Shown here: positions 27,375-36,933 of the stretch, piece after piece
Layout of the letters: every line of letters begins with the position of its first letter
How positions within the stretch are numbered: the stretch's first letter is position 1
Program-made: the position numbers and the translations under genes
The notes under the pieces: model-generated
What the model was told of the DNA's origin: nothing
Seen by the model: only the letters and a program-made list of their open reading frames with translations
Database searches by the model: none
Source: Pseudomonadota bacterium
GTDB lineage: Bacteria > Pseudomonadota > Alphaproteobacteria > Micavibrionales > Micavibrionaceae
NCBI GenBank assembly: GCA_029558635.1
Contig: JAKQEE010000151.1
Span: 34,339 to 98,338, forward strand
Reading direction: 5' to 3'
Length of the DNA stretch: 64,000 bases

Positions 27375-28215
27375 CTGTTGGAGGCATGGACATCAGAATC
27401 GCTTCGGTGTTGCCGCCGGTTTTCAGGCCGAATTGTGTGCCTCGGTCATAAAGTAGGTTGAATTCGACATAGCGGCCGCGTTTGATCAATTGGACTTCGC
27501 GGTCTGCGTCGGTCCAGTTTTCGTTCATATGGCGGCGGACTATTTCGGGGTAGATTTTCAAGAAGGTCTCGCCGACATCTTCGGAAAAGGCAAAATCGCG
27601 GCCCCAATCACCGGTATCTATGTAATCGTAAAAAATTCCGCCAATGCCGCGTGGTTCTTCACGGTGGGGAAGGTAGAAATAGCGGTCGCACCAGCTTTTG
27701 AATTCGGGGTAGTAGGTCGGATCGTGACGGTCGCAGCAGTCTTTGAGGGCGGCGTGAAAATCTCTAGTGTCCCGTTCGTTCGGGAAGACGGGGGTCAGGT
27801 CGGTTCCGCCGCCCAGCCATGTCTTGCTGGTCTGGATCATGCGCAAATTCATATGGACAGCCGGAACGTGGGGGGATTGCATATGGGCGACCAGTGAAAT
27901 CCCTGCGGCCCAATATTTCCCTTCGCTGTCCTCGGCGCTGGGGATTTGGGACCGGAAAGCGGGGGTAAAACATCCGGTGACGGTCGAGATGTTGACGCCG
28001 ACCTTTTCAAAAACGCGGCCTTTCATAATCGAAATTTCGCCGCCGCCGCCGGGGAGTCCTTCCTCGTCGGTGCGATACCATTTTTTGCGGTTGAAGCGGC
28101 CCGCGTCTTCTTGCGCGAGTGGGCCGTTTGCAAGTTCAGTCTCAAGTTGTTCGAATTCCGCGCAAATGCGGTTGCGTAAATCTTCGAAAAAGCCTGTGGC
28201 GGTCGTTTTGTTCAT
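27361..28215 (-). CDS. hemF: Oxygen-dependent coproporphyrinogen III oxidase
   Basis: 284 residues, typical of aerobic HemF, which oxidatively decarboxylates coproporphyrinogen III to protoporphyrinogen IX in haem synthesis. Signature blocks: [65 protein letters not shown] and [18 protein letters not shown] (family motif). It is followed in the opposite orientation by cca and preceded by trmL on the same strand (9-base gap). Confidence 0.97.
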   Translation of the reverse strand: MNKTTATGFFEDLRNRICAEFEQLETELANGPLAQEDAGRFNRKKWYRTDEEGLPGGGGEISIMKGRVFEKVGVNISTVTGCFTPAFRSQIPSAEDSEGKYWAAGISLVAHMQSPHVPAVHMNLRMIQTSKTWLGGGTDLTPVFPNERDTRDFHAALKDCCDRHDPTYYPEFKSWCDRYFYLPHREEPRGIGGIFYDYIDTGDWGRDFAFSEDVGETFLKIYPEIVRRHMNENWTDADREVQLIKRGRYVEFNLLYDRGTQFGLKTGGNTEAILMSMPPTVKWD

Positions 28216-28224
28216 GGGTTGGAC

Positions 28225-28686
28225 CTATACCTGCTTGAGGGGAAGCTGGCAAGTTTGGCGCAGGGATTCCCCCAAAATTATGGCACCGGCCATTGCCATA
28301 TTCAACGATCTTGTGTTTGGAGCCATGGGAATTTTGACCCTGTCCGGCAAAATGTTATGGATTTCTTCGGGGACGCCAGCGCTTTCGCGGCCCAAAAGCA
28401 GGATATCATTGGCTTTGAAGGTAAATTCCGTATAGGGAATGGACGCCTTGGTGGAGAGAAGCACGACCCTGTTTTCCGAAAAATTGTTTCTGAAGGCGTC
28501 CCACGATGTATGGCGGGTGATTTTGGCAAGATCGAAATAATCCATTGCGGATGCGCGTATTTTTCTTTCATCCCAGATAAAGCCGAATGGCTCGATCAAT
28601 TCGAGCGGGACGTCCAATCCGGCACACAGGCGGATGAGGGCTCCGGTGTTTTGGGGGATGTCGGGTTGATAGGCTGCTAGTCTCAT
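28225..28686 (-). CDS. trmL: tRNA (cytidine/uridine-2'-O)-methyltransferase TrmL (SPOUT)
   Basis: About 153 residues from ATG 28686, which gives the canonical MRLAAYQPDIPQNTGALIRLCA N-terminus; an upstream ATG at 28716 would add ten residues. SPOUT knot motifs: LLLGRESAGVPEEI and IPMAPNTRSLNMAMAGAIILGESLRQ. TrmL methylates the wobble nucleotide 34 of tRNA-Leu isoacceptors (CAA and UAA) in E. coli. Interestingly, this window also carries a tRNA-Leu(CAA). Same strand as hemF, probably one transcript. Confidence 0.92.
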   Translation of the reverse strand: MRLAAYQPDIPQNTGALIRLCAGLDVPLELIEPFGFIWDERKIRASAMDYFDLAKITRHTSWDAFRNNFSENRVVLLSTKASIPYTEFTFKANDILLLGRESAGVPEEIHNILPDRVKIPMAPNTRSLNMAMAGAIILGESLRQTCQLPLKQV

Positions 28687-28729
28687 AAGGAGAGGCGTAG
28701 CACATTCCCGCGTCATTGCGAAAGGAGAT

Positions 28730-28762
28730 ATGATGTTTTGGGGGCTTTATTTTCCGCTCTGA
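28730..28762 (+). CDS. Possible 10-residue leader peptide ahead of petABC
   Basis: AAAGGAG (28721-28727) lies two bases before ATG 28730, which opens the frame MMFWGLYFPL and stops at 28760-28762. The peptide is very aromatic and hydrophobic. It is 87 bases before petA in the divergent region between trmL and petA. Too short to judge on coding statistics; a chance ribosome-site match is possible. Confidence 0.2.
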   Translation: MMFWGLYFPL

Positions 28763-28848
28763 ATGATTTAACACTGTGAAGTTACAGGCGACTCAATTGT
28801 TCGCTTTTTCTTTGTTTATTTAACAGTCTTTTTTTGAGGGACGGGTTC

Positions 28849-29433
28849 ATGTCTTCCGATGATAATTCTCAAGGGTGTTGCTGTTCGTGCGGTGAAGGGG
28901 CTTGCGAGCCTTCGGCCGATAGCAACGCGCGTCGCGACTTCTTATATATGAGTGCCACCGCTATGGCCGCTGTCGGTGCCGGAAGTGTGGCTTGGCCGTT
29001 TATCAGCCAGATGAATCCTGCTGCCGATACTTTGGCAATGTCCACCACTGAAGTTGATTTGTCCTCCATTGAAGAAGGTCAAGCGGTCACGGTGATGTGG
29101 CGCGGCAAGCCGGTTTTCGTTCGTCGCCGCACGGCTGAAGAAATCAAGTCCGCCGAAGATGTGAATGTTGCCGATCTTCGTGACAAGCAAGTCGATGCGG
29201 ATCGTGTGCAAAAACCCGAATGGTTGATCGTTGTCGGCGTTTGCACACACCTTGGTTGCGTTCCTTTGGGGCAAAAAACCGGTGACGAGCGCGGCGAGTT
29301 CGGCGGATGGTTCTGCCCGTGCCACGGGTCGGCTTATGACACGTCGGGTCGTATCCGCAAGGGGCCCGCGCCTAAAAACCTCGAAGTCCCGACTTATACA
29401 TTCTTAAGCGATACTCTGGTTCGCATTGGCTAA
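28849..29433 (+). CDS. petA: Ubiquinol-cytochrome c reductase, Rieske iron-sulfur subunit
   Basis: 194 residues. A Cys-rich N-terminal tail ([12 protein letters not shown], about 7-18) precedes a Tat-type RRDFL motif and one membrane helix (about 35-55). The [2Fe-2S] site is in CTHLGC and CPCHGS. ATG 28849 is supported by GAGGG at 28836-28840. First subunit of the cytochrome bc1 complex, which passes electrons from ubiquinol to cytochrome c. The N-terminal Cys cluster is unusual for this subunit and could bind metal. Confidence 0.96.
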   Translation: MSSDDNSQGCCCSCGEGACEPSADSNARRDFLYMSATAMAAVGAGSVAWPFISQMNPAADTLAMSTTEVDLSSIEEGQAVTVMWRGKPVFVRRRTAEEIKSAEDVNVADLRDKQVDADRVQKPEWLIVVGVCTHLGCVPLGQKTGDERGEFGGWFCPCHGSAYDTSGRIRKGPAPKNLEVPTYTFLSDTLVRIG

Positions 29434-29452
29434 TTCATAAGGAGCATAATCC

Positions 29453-30757
29453 ATGTCCGCAGGTCCCCGTACCCCGTTTGAAAATAAATTTGTCGAGTGG
29501 ATCGATTCGCGTCTGCCGCTCTTTACAATGATGCAGAAGGAATACGGTGTTTTCCCGACTCCGAAAAACTTCAACTATTTCTGGAATTTCGGCGCGATTG
29601 CCATGGTGATGTTGGTCACTATGCTGCTCACCGGTATTATGCTCGCTATGAACTACACCGCCAATTCCGGTATGGCGTTTGATAGCGTCGAGCGGATCAT
29701 GCGCGATGTGAATTACGGATGGTTGCTCCGGTACATGCATATGAACGGCGCGTCGTTCTTCTTTATCGCCGTTTACATCCATATGTTCCGTGGCATGTAT
29801 TACGGGTCTTACAAGGCTCCGCGCGAACTCCTCTGGATGTTCGGTGTTCTGATCTTCTTGCTGATGATGGCGACCGCGTTTATGGGCTATGTCTTGCCTT
29901 GGGGCCAGATGAGCTATTGGGGTGCGACCGTTATCACCAATTTCTTTACCGCGTTCCCATGGATTGGCGAGCCGATCCAGCAATGGTTGATCGGTGGATT
30001 CTCGGTCGATAATCCGACCTTGAACCGTTTCTTTGCGCTTCATTATCTCTTGCCGTTTGTGATTGTTGCGGTTGTAGCGCTTCACGTTTGGGCATTGCAT
30101 GTCACAGGGTCCAACAACCCTGCGGGCATCGAACCCAAAAGCAAAGACGATACGCTGCCGTTCCATCCGTACTATACGATGAAGGACAGTTTCGGCGTAA
30201 CCGTGTTCCTCGTGCTTTATGCAATCTACGTCTTCTTTATGCCGAATGCGCTTGGGCACCCTGACAACTATACGCTCGCCAACCCGATGGTGACGCCGCC
30301 GCATATTGTTCCTGAATGGTATTTCCTGCCCTTCTATGCGATTTTGCGCGCTGTGACGATCGACATCGGCATTCCGTTCACGGAGATTACGCTCATTACT
30401 GCGAAGCTTGGTGGTGTGCTGTTGATGTTCGGGTCGATCATCGTGATGTTCTTCCTGCCATGGCTTGACTCCCATCCGGTGCGTTCGGCGAAATACCGTC
30501 CGAAATTTCGTGTGGCTTTGTTGCTGTTCGTTGTGGCGGTTCTGGTTCTGGGTAAAGTCGGCGGAATGCCTGCCGATGTGCCGCTCTTCCACATCACCGA
30601 GGACATGATCTTTACCACGACTCATGTGGCGCAGATCGGGACGGCATATTACTTCATATTCTTCCTGGTGATCCTGCCGATTTTGAGCCGGACGGAAAAG
30701 GCTTTGCCGATGCCTTCGAGCATTCATGAAGCTGTTCTTGGAAAATCAGCCCATTAA
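29453..30757 (+). CDS. petB: Ubiquinol-cytochrome c reductase, cytochrome b subunit
   Basis: 434 residues, eight or more membrane helices. Haem-binding histidine pairs are in helices B and D ([43 protein letters not shown]). The Qo-site PEWY motif is present ([10 protein letters not shown]). AAGGAG lies before the ATG. Middle gene of the petABC operon. Confidence 0.97.
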   Translation: MSAGPRTPFENKFVEWIDSRLPLFTMMQKEYGVFPTPKNFNYFWNFGAIAMVMLVTMLLTGIMLAMNYTANSGMAFDSVERIMRDVNYGWLLRYMHMNGASFFFIAVYIHMFRGMYYGSYKAPRELLWMFGVLIFLLMMATAFMGYVLPWGQMSYWGATVITNFFTAFPWIGEPIQQWLIGGFSVDNPTLNRFFALHYLLPFVIVAVVALHVWALHVTGSNNPAGIEPKSKDDTLPFHPYYTMKDSFGVTVFLVLYAIYVFFMPNALGHPDNYTLANPMVTPPHIVPEWYFLPFYAILRAVTIDIGIPFTEITLITAKLGGVLLMFGSIIVMFFLPWLDSHPVRSAKYRPKFRVALLLFVVAVLVLGKVGGMPADVPLFHITEDMIFTTTHVAQIGTAYYFIFFLVILPILSRTEKALPMPSSIHEAVLGKSAH

Positions 30758-30776
30758 GATGAAGGGACATAGACAA

Positions 30777-31547
30777 ATGAAAAAGACACTTCTTACTGCT
30801 GTTTCGGTTCTGGTTCTTTCTTCGCCGTTGGCGATTACCGCACAGGCTTCGGAAGGGGGCGGGCATCCGTTGCCTGATGTCGATCTGACGTTCAAGGGGC
30901 CGTTCGGAACCTATGACAAGGCGTCGCTTCAGCGTGGTTTGCTGGTTTATCGTCAGGTTTGTGCGAACTGTCACAGCCTGAAGCGCGTGGCGTTTCGTAA
31001 CCTGTCTGCTCTTGGCTATAATGAAGACCAGATCAAGGCGATTTCTTCCGAATATACCGTGCAAGACGGGCCGAATGATGATGGCGAGATGTTTGACCGC
31101 GAAGGTCGTCCGAGCGATCGCTTCCCGTCGCCATTTGCCAATGACAAGGCTGCGATGGCGGCCAATGGCGGGGCGTTGCCTCCCGACCTTTCGCTGATTA
31201 CCAAAGCGCGTTCCGGCGGGGCTGATTATGTGTTCGGTGTTTTGACCGGCTATGCCAAGGCTCCGGCCGATGTTACCATTCTTGACGGTCAGTTCTACAA
31301 CACCCATATGACTGGTAATGTCATCAAGATGCCTCCACCGCTTTCTGCCGGTGCGGTTGACTATGAAGATGGCAGCCCTAAATCGGTTGAGCAATATGCC
31401 AAGGATGTTTCGACCTTTTTGGCTTGGGCGGCTGAGCCTGAAATGGAGCAGCGCAAGCAGATGGGCTTTAAGGTCATCATCTTCCTGTTGGCTTTTGCAG
31501 GCTTGATGTATGGTGTCAAACGCCAGATTTGGTCGAAAGTTCATTAA
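30777..31547 (+). CDS. petC: Ubiquinol-cytochrome c reductase, cytochrome c1 subunit
   Basis: 256 residues from ATG 30777, which gives a good signal peptide (MKKTLLTAVSVLVLSSPLAITAQA); a frame open further upstream overlaps petB and is not needed. The haem c motif is VCANCHSLKR; the C-terminal membrane anchor is about 230-248 (VIIFLLAFAGLMYGVKR). Haem Met ligand probably in NVIKMPPPL. Third gene of the bc1 operon. Confidence 0.96.
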   Translation: MKKTLLTAVSVLVLSSPLAITAQASEGGGHPLPDVDLTFKGPFGTYDKASLQRGLLVYRQVCANCHSLKRVAFRNLSALGYNEDQIKAISSEYTVQDGPNDDGEMFDREGRPSDRFPSPFANDKAAMAANGGALPPDLSLITKARSGGADYVFGVLTGYAKAPADVTILDGQFYNTHMTGNVIKMPPPLSAGAVDYEDGSPKSVEQYAKDVSTFLAWAAEPEMEQRKQMGFKVIIFLLAFAGLMYGVKRQIWSKVH

Positions 31548-31567
31548 GAAAAAGGAAGTTATAACGG

Positions 31568-31828
31568 ATGGCGGGAAAAGAAAAAACTCCTCAGGAATAT
31601 TTGATCAAATCCAAAGTTTACAGGTTTACCTCCTTGTTGTTTGTAACAATTGGAATTCTGGTGTTTTGCATTCTTTACGTTCAGAATGTTGACGGGCGTT
31701 TTCTTGAGGCCATCCGCGATCCGTTCACGGTTTCTATTTTTCTTGTTCCCTTTATTCCCGCTGCGATTATGACCTTTCTGGCCGACCGCGCCGAAAAGAA
31801 ATACAAAGATCTGTCAGGGAGAAAGTAG
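31568..31828 (+). CDS. Small two-helix membrane protein, unknown
   Basis: 86 residues with two membrane helices (about 20-40 and 55-72) and charged ends. AAGGAAG lies upstream. It follows petC by 20 bases and precedes the DUF924 gene by 6, so it is likely in the petABC transcript. I do not recognise a family; a role beside the bc1 complex is only suggested by position. Confidence 0.7.
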   Translation: MAGKEKTPQEYLIKSKVYRFTSLLFVTIGILVFCILYVQNVDGRFLEAIRDPFTVSIFLVPFIPAAIMTFLADRAEKKYKDLSGRK

Positions 31829-31834
31829 CCGGAG

Positions 31835-32386
31835 ATGAAAGACTCCATTCAGGATGTCCTTTCGTTCTGGTTCGAGGAAAGCTCCCCGTCCCAATGGTTC
31901 CAAGTCAGTGACGTTTATGACGCCATGATCCGCGACCGCTTTCTGGGCTTGTACCGTATGGCGGTTAATGGCGTTTGTGACGGGTGGGGCAAGGATGTTG
32001 ATGGGTGTCTGGCTCTGGTTTTGTTGTTCGACCAGTTTTCGCGCAATATGTTCCGTGACCGACCGGAGGCCTTCTCGTCTGATGACAAAGCCCGCAGCGT
32101 GGCGCGCAAGGCGATTGATCTGGGGTTTGATCATCTGGTGTCTGTTTCCAAGCGCCGGTTCTTTTATCTGCCGTTCGAGCATAGTGAAAATCTTGATGAC
32201 CAGAAATTCAGTCTGACCTTGTTCGAGAAGATGAGAGAGGATGAGCCGTTGGCGTATGATTATGCGCTCCGTCATTTCAAGATCATCGAGCGCTTCGCGC
32301 GTTTTCCGCACCGCAATGTTATTCTGGGGCGTGAAAGCACGCCGGAAGAGCTGGCGTTTCTGGAGGAGCGGGGGCGCGGTTTCTAA
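31835..32386 (+). CDS. DUF924 family protein
   Basis: 183 residues. The family pattern is clear: VLSFWFEE near the start, then ALVLLFDQFSRNMFRDRPEAFSSD, then RRFFYLPFEHSENLDDQ and the C-terminal RFPHRNVILGRESTPEELAFL. These all-helical proteins are common in proteobacteria and often sit near metabolic genes; their biochemical role is not established. Close spacing suggests cotranscription with the upstream membrane protein. Confidence 0.9.
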   Translation: MKDSIQDVLSFWFEESSPSQWFQVSDVYDAMIRDRFLGLYRMAVNGVCDGWGKDVDGCLALVLLFDQFSRNMFRDRPEAFSSDDKARSVARKAIDLGFDHLVSVSKRRFFYLPFEHSENLDDQKFSLTLFEKMREDEPLAYDYALRHFKIIERFARFPHRNVILGRESTPEELAFLEERGRGF

Positions 32387-32452
32387 ATTCTTCCCTCTCT
32401 TGTTCCTGCGGGCAGAACGCGGTACAATGGTGTTTTAGTCTTGTAGAGTTTC

Positions 32453-34138
32453 ATGCCCAGTCTTGTTTTGCTTCATATTATCGGCGGCGTCTGTCTGCTT
32501 TTGTTCGGGCTTCGGTTGGTCCGGAACGGGGTGACGCGTGCCTATGGGGTGCAGTTGCGCAAGGTCATCTCGTCGGCCACACGTAACCGTATTCTGGCGG
32601 CTTTGGCCGGTGTGGGGGTGACGGCGATGCTGCAAAGTTCAACTGCCACGACCATGATTATTTCCTCTTTCGCGGGGCAGGGGTTGATTACAACCACGGC
32701 GGCACTGGCGGTGGTTCTGGGGGCCGATGTCGGGACAACGCTGGTGGCCCAGTTGTTGACCTTTGATTTGAGCTGGTTGTCTCCGGTTCTGATTATTTTT
32801 GGCTATATGTTTTATTCGGTGAAAGATCAGGCCAGCGTCAAGCGGCAGATCGGGCGGATTTTCGTGGGGTTGGGGCTGATGCTGTTGGCCTTGACGGTTA
32901 TCAAGCATGAAGCGGGGCCATTGAAGGATTCCGATGTTTTGCCGGTGATGCTCGCGCCGTTGGATCACGATCCGGTGTTTTCGGTTTTGGTCGGGGCGGT
33001 GTTGACGTGGATGTTCCACTCCTCTTTGGCGATTGTCCTTCTTTTGATGTCGATGGTGCATACAGAAGTTGTGCCTTTGCATCTGGCATTGATGCTGGTG
33101 CTTGGCGCCAATATCGGCAATGTGGTTGCCCCGATGATTTCGTCGCTCAAAGATCCGCCGCAGGCAGCCCGTATTCCTGCAGGGAACCTGATCATGCGTC
33201 TGGTTGGTGTTTTTCTGGTGTTGGCTTCTCTGAAGTTTATTATGCCGCATATTGATCTGCTCGGGGATAATGAGGCGCGGGTTGTTGTCAATTTCCACAT
33301 GGCGTTTAACATTGCGCTTTGCATCCTGTTTTTGCCGCTGTTGAACTATGTGACCAAATTTGTCACGAAGGCTATCCCCGATAAAGCCAAGAATGAGGGG
33401 GATGGTGTGGTGGCGCCCCAATATCTTGACGAACGCGTTCTCGATACGCCGACGGTAGCATTGACCAATGCTGCCCGTGAAGTGTTGCGGATTGCCGATA
33501 TGACCGACCAGATGTTGCAGATGGTTTGGTCCGCTTTTCAAAAAGGCGACCATGGAATCATTGATAAAATCAGGGATACGGATGAGAAAGTCGATCTGCT
33601 TTACAAGGCTTTGAAATCTTATCTGGTGCGTATTACCGGTGAAACGATGACCGAGGCGGAAGGCAAGCGGCACTTCCAGATCCTCAATTTTGCGACCAAT
33701 ATCGAACATGTCGGGGATATTATCGACCGCAACCTCTTGGGGCTTGCCGAGAAGCGTTTGAAGGCCAATGCCAATTTCTCCGTGGAGGGGAAGATGGAAC
33801 TCGACAATCTGTTCCAGTTGGTGATCGACTCTGTGCGTCTGGCGCAGACGGTTTTTATCTCCGGCGATGTGCGGTTGGCGCGGCAATTGGTCGAGGATAA
33901 AACTATCATCAAGAATGCCGAAAAGCAGGCGTCGATGAACCATCTGGTTCGTTTGCAAAAGGGTGTACCTGAAACTATTGCGACTAGTGATTTGCATATG
34001 GACATTATTCGCGATTTGCGGCGGATCAATTCGTTGATGACGGCCATTGCCTATCCGATCCTTGATGACGCAGGTGAGTTGCGCCGGTCGCTCCTAATTA
34101 ATTCTGATGAAGTCACGGAAAAACCTCCTATCAATTAA
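32453..34138 (+). CDS. Na/phosphate cotransporter family protein with PhoU-like C-terminus
   Basis: 561 residues. The membrane part (1-300) contains two inverted Na/Pi-cotransporter repeats with the glutamine/serine/threonine motifs LQSSTATTMII and MFHSSLAIVLLLMSM, plus VLGADVGTT and VLGANIGN. The C-terminal ~220 residues are helical and PhoU-like (DMTDQMLQMVWSAF ... NFATNIEHVGDIIDRNL). Members (NptA/YjbB type) move phosphate with sodium, in several bacteria outward. Confidence 0.92.
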   Translation: MPSLVLLHIIGGVCLLLFGLRLVRNGVTRAYGVQLRKVISSATRNRILAALAGVGVTAMLQSSTATTMIISSFAGQGLITTTAALAVVLGADVGTTLVAQLLTFDLSWLSPVLIIFGYMFYSVKDQASVKRQIGRIFVGLGLMLLALTVIKHEAGPLKDSDVLPVMLAPLDHDPVFSVLVGAVLTWMFHSSLAIVLLLMSMVHTEVVPLHLALMLVLGANIGNVVAPMISSLKDPPQAARIPAGNLIMRLVGVFLVLASLKFIMPHIDLLGDNEARVVVNFHMAFNIALCILFLPLLNYVTKFVTKAIPDKAKNEGDGVVAPQYLDERVLDTPTVALTNAAREVLRIADMTDQMLQMVWSAFQKGDHGIIDKIRDTDEKVDLLYKALKSYLVRITGETMTEAEGKRHFQILNFATNIEHVGDIIDRNLLGLAEKRLKANANFSVEGKMELDNLFQLVIDSVRLAQTVFISGDVRLARQLVEDKTIIKNAEKQASMNHLVRLQKGVPETIATSDLHMDIIRDLRRINSLMTAIAYPILDDAGELRRSLLINSDEVTEKPPIN

Positions 34139-34347
34139 TTGCCTTTTAAGGAATTCGTCCTAGAATTAGATATGTATATCACTGACAGGGTGAGTCTGGC
34201 AGAGCGGGTGGTTGTGCTTCCCATTTTGTCGATTTTTCAAAGGGTTATTTGATATAAAATTTTATCGAAGAATTATATGGAGAAATAACCTTGCCCGGGT
34301 GTATAGTTTTACTGTTCATCATTCATGTACAATAAGGAGAAATAAAT

Positions 34348-34512
34348 ATGGCTCTTTCCCAAGCATCTTCACGTCAAGAAGCTCTTCAGGCCCGTCACGC
34401 CGCGCTCGAATCCCGTCTCCAGGAACTGAGCCGACACCCGTCTGTGAGCGATGCCGAGTTGCGTCATTTGAAAGTCGAGAAGCTTCGCCTTAAAGAGGAA
34501 ATGCAGTCCTAG
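34348..34512 (+). CDS. DUF465 (YdcH-like) small protein
   Basis: 54 residues. The pattern RHAALESRLQEL...P..SDAELRHLKVEKLRLKEEM matches DUF465, a short helical hairpin family widespread in proteobacteria. AAGGAG at 34334-34339 precedes the ATG. A strong terminator follows immediately. Function not established. Confidence 0.88.
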   Translation: MALSQASSRQEALQARHAALESRLQELSRHPSVSDAELRHLKVEKLRLKEEMQS

Positions 34513-34537
34513 GGAGAAACAGAATTCAAAAAAAAAT

Positions 34538-34561
34538 CGGCCCCAATCAGGGGCCGTTTTT
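34538..34561 (+). terminator. Intrinsic terminator, probably bidirectional
   Basis: CGGCCCC, loop AATCA, GGGGCCG, then TTTTT. An A-run precedes it, so it can also work for the minus-strand DUF1013 gene ending at 34584. It separates two convergent genes. Confidence 0.9.
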
Positions 34562-34583
34562 CATTTCATGAAATTCTTATGTT

Positions 34584-35264
34584 CTAGCCCGAGTTTTTCA
34601 GGAAGTTCGAGAAATCGAAGCTTGATTTGGCTTCGGCTGCTTCTTCGGCCGCGCGGGCTTCGGCTTCGGCTTGCTCTTTAGCGGCTTCCTCGGCGCGTTT
34701 TTTAGCCTCGGCGTCAGGGTCGATACCTTTGGCTTTCAGACCTTTGCGAATAGCTTTGTCGAGCTCGGCGTAGGTGCACAGGCCGATTTCGGTCGGGTTG
34801 CGCGGGTTGAGGTTTGACGCGTTCGGGTGGGTCCGGTCACGGATTGACTGGATGGTTGGTTTGGTGGTGCCGACCAGCTTACAAATCTGGGCGTCCGAGA
34901 CTTCCGGATGGTGTTTGAGCAAGTAGGCGATGGCGTCCGGTTTGTCGTTACGACGGGCGACCGGCGTATAGCGTGGACCTTTGGCGCGGACTTTGAGGGC
35001 CGGACCTTCACGTTTCAGAATCTGGAGTTGGGCGTTGCCATCTTTTTCACAACGCTCGATTTCTTCGGGGGTGAGTTCGCCGCACTGGACCGGGCTTTCG
35101 CCGATAATACCGCGGCCCACTTCCTCGTCGGCCAGAGCTTGAATTTCAACAACATGCAGACCTGTATAATCGGCAATCTGCTCGAACGACAAGGTAGTGT
35201 TGTCGATCAACCAGACAGCGCTGGCTTTGGGTTTCAGTGGCTTATTCATTTCGATGCTGGCCAT
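34584..35264 (-). CDS. DUF1013 protein (TrcR-type cell-cycle transcriptional regulator)
   Basis: 226 residues. Matches the alphaproteobacterial DUF1013 family: AVWLIDNTTLSFEQIADYTGLH at the N-terminus (helix-turn-helix-like), GPRYTPVARRNDKPDAIAYLL in the centre, then a second helix-turn-helix-like segment (SDAQICKLVGTTKPTIQSIRDRTH). The C-terminus is a charged Ala/Glu/Lys coiled coil (about 180-215). The family is annotated elsewhere as TrcR, a cell-cycle transcription factor. AAGGAGAG precedes the start. Confidence 0.9.
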   Translation of the reverse strand: MASIEMNKPLKPKASAVWLIDNTTLSFEQIADYTGLHVVEIQALADEEVGRGIIGESPVQCGELTPEEIERCEKDGNAQLQILKREGPALKVRAKGPRYTPVARRNDKPDAIAYLLKHHPEVSDAQICKLVGTTKPTIQSIRDRTHPNASNLNPRNPTEIGLCTYAELDKAIRKGLKAKGIDPDAEAKKRAEEAAKEQAEAEARAAEEAAEAKSSFDFSNFLKNSG

Positions 35265-35479
35265 TGGTTCTCTCCTTTTGGCTCAAAATATTAAAGCACT
35301 CCCCTTGCCGATCCGTCCCTTTTGCGGATCCACACGGTTCATAACCAGTGCTATGGGGAATTAGTGGGTAATATAAGGAATTCAGGCCAAAAGTACAGTT
35401 TTTTGTTTTCGGGGGCACTTGGACGGCTTGAAATCGGGGGGGATCGGCTTTATCTTCTTATTTTAATTGGAGAATTTTC

Positions 35480-35668
35480 ATGTTTGACGACGATTTGCCA
35501 CAGAAAAAGAAAACCAGCCTAAAAAATCTGGAACCCCTGTCTTTAGACGATCTGAAGACGTATATTGATGAACTTCAGGCCGAAATTGTTCGCGCTCAAG
35601 GGGAGATCGACCGTAAAAGCGCGCATATGAATGCGGCGTCTGCGTTATTCAAAATCAAGTCGGAATAG
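35480..35668 (+). CDS. DUF1192 small protein
   Basis: 62 residues. The pattern MFDDD...LEPLSLDDLKTYIDELQAEIVR and the short C-terminal helix ending in ALFK is that of DUF1192, a small alphaproteobacterial coiled-coil protein. TTGGAG lies upstream. It ends 10 bases before the dehydrogenase gene. Function unknown. Confidence 0.88.
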   Translation: MFDDDLPQKKKTSLKNLEPLSLDDLKTYIDELQAEIVRAQGEIDRKSAHMNAASALFKIKSE

Positions 35669-35678
35669 GAGTCTTTCG

Positions 35679-36464
35679 ATGTCGCTTAAAGGAAAAGTTG
35701 CTTTTGTCACCGGATCGACCAGCGGAATCGGTTTAGGCGTTGCCCGCAAGATGGCCGAAGCCGGTGCGGATGTCGCGCTCAACGGGTTCGGCGATGCCGC
35801 TGAAATTGAAAAGACGCGGGCGGGACTGGAGTCCGAGTTCGGGGTTAGGGTGATTTTTGTTCCGGCTGATGTCACGAAGTATGACGAGGTTGAGGCTGCG
35901 GTTGTTCACATCCAGAAAGACCTCGGCTCGCTTGATATTCTTGTCAACAATGCCGGTATTCAACATGTCTCGCCGGTCGAGGATTTTCCGATCGACATGT
36001 GGCAAAAAGTGATCGACATCAATCTGACCGGTGTGTTTTACGGGATTCGTGCGGCGATGCCTGGCATGAAGCAGAAAGGCTGGGGACGGATCATCAATAT
36101 TGCATCGGTTCACGGGTTGGTCGCATCGATCAACAAGACTGCCTATGTTGCGTCCAAACATGCAGTAGTGGGATTGACCAAAGTTGTTGCGCTTGAGGTC
36201 GCGCGGATGAACATTACCAGCAATGCTATTTGTCCGGGATGGGTTCTGACCCCGCTCATTCAGAAACAGATTGATGATCGCGCCGCCAAAAGCGGGAGAA
36301 GCGTCGAAGAGGAAACAGAAGCTCTGCTGTCTGAGAAGCAGCCGAATGTGCGGTTTGCACTGCCTGAAGAGGTTGGCGCACTTGCCGTATTTTTGTGTTC
36401 CGAAGAGGCTCGCGGTATTACGGGTACGACGCACTCTATTGACGGTGGCTGGTCAACTCAATGA
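35679..36464 (+). CDS. bdhA: D-3-hydroxybutyrate dehydrogenase (SDR)
   Basis: 261 residues. Short-chain dehydrogenase: TGSTSGIG cofactor loop (about 11-18), NNAGIQHVSPVEDFP, catalytic Ser (IASVHGLVAS), Tyr and Lys (YVASKHA), and the family end ITGTTHSIDGGWSTQ. These last blocks match 3-hydroxybutyrate dehydrogenases, which interconvert 3-hydroxybutyrate and acetoacetate with NAD in polyhydroxybutyrate or ketone-body use. The start at 35679 gives the canonical MSLKGKVAFVTG; an upstream frame is open but overlaps DUF1192. Confidence 0.93.
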   Translation: MSLKGKVAFVTGSTSGIGLGVARKMAEAGADVALNGFGDAAEIEKTRAGLESEFGVRVIFVPADVTKYDEVEAAVVHIQKDLGSLDILVNNAGIQHVSPVEDFPIDMWQKVIDINLTGVFYGIRAAMPGMKQKGWGRIINIASVHGLVASINKTAYVASKHAVVGLTKVVALEVARMNITSNAICPGWVLTPLIQKQIDDRAAKSGRSVEEETEALLSEKQPNVRFALPEEVGALAVFLCSEEARGITGTTHSIDGGWSTQ

Positions 36465-36543
36465 TGCGGTTATTCTTGACCGTATGGATGGTTGGGGGTA
36501 GTGTGGCGCACTTGGTTAAAACAAGAACAAAAAAGAGGCAAAA

Positions 36544-36933
36544 ATGGACGAGATTGGACAAAGATTGAAAGAATGTGCAGATGCCTGTATTTCCGCTTAC
36601 GGGAAATGGATGACTGCCAAGAAAGATGTGACCGCTTTGGAAAATCTGCAAGAGGCTGTCCATGAGTTGCGCAAAGTTTCGGCTCGCCTTGAAATCGAGA
36701 TGGCGATATCCGAACGTGAAGAGATGTCAGGGCGTCCAATCCCTGTTCCGCCGCACCGTGCGGCCAAACGTCGTGACAGTGGAGGAAACGACCTTCCTGA
36801 TTTCATTACCGAAGGTGGTGAGGGTGGTGAAGGTGGAAACCGTCCGCCGCGTTCACAAGGTGGTGGAGGAGTTCGCCGTATGGGTGGACGTCGTCCGCCG
36901 CAGCAATCGCAAGGCGAGTCTGCCGGAGAGTAG
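36544..36933 (+). CDS. Unknown protein with Gly/Arg-rich tail
   Basis: 129 residues. A helical N-terminal half (1-60) is followed by a Pro/Arg segment and a Gly/Arg/Gln-rich tail (about 85-129: repeated GGEGGEGGN, GGGGVRRMGGRRPP). RGG-like tails often bind RNA, but nothing else supports that here. AGAGG lies upstream. Convergent with the NDUFAF5-like gene (ends meet at 36933/36934). Confidence 0.6.
   Translation: MDEIGQRLKECADACISAYGKWMTAKKDVTALENLQEAVHELRKVSARLEIEMAISEREEMSGRPIPVPPHRAAKRRDSGGNDLPDFITEGGEGGEGGNRPPRSQGGGGVRRMGGRRPPQQSQGESAGE

Noticed and set aside
29435..30727. 430-codon minus-strand open frame
   Set aside because: It lies exactly antisense to petB, has His/Arg/Gln-rich composition typical of a shadow frame, and no ribosome site.
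32639..33997. 452-codon minus-strand open frame
   Set aside because: Antisense to the Na/phosphate cotransporter gene; His/Gln/Arg-rich shadow translation without domain features.
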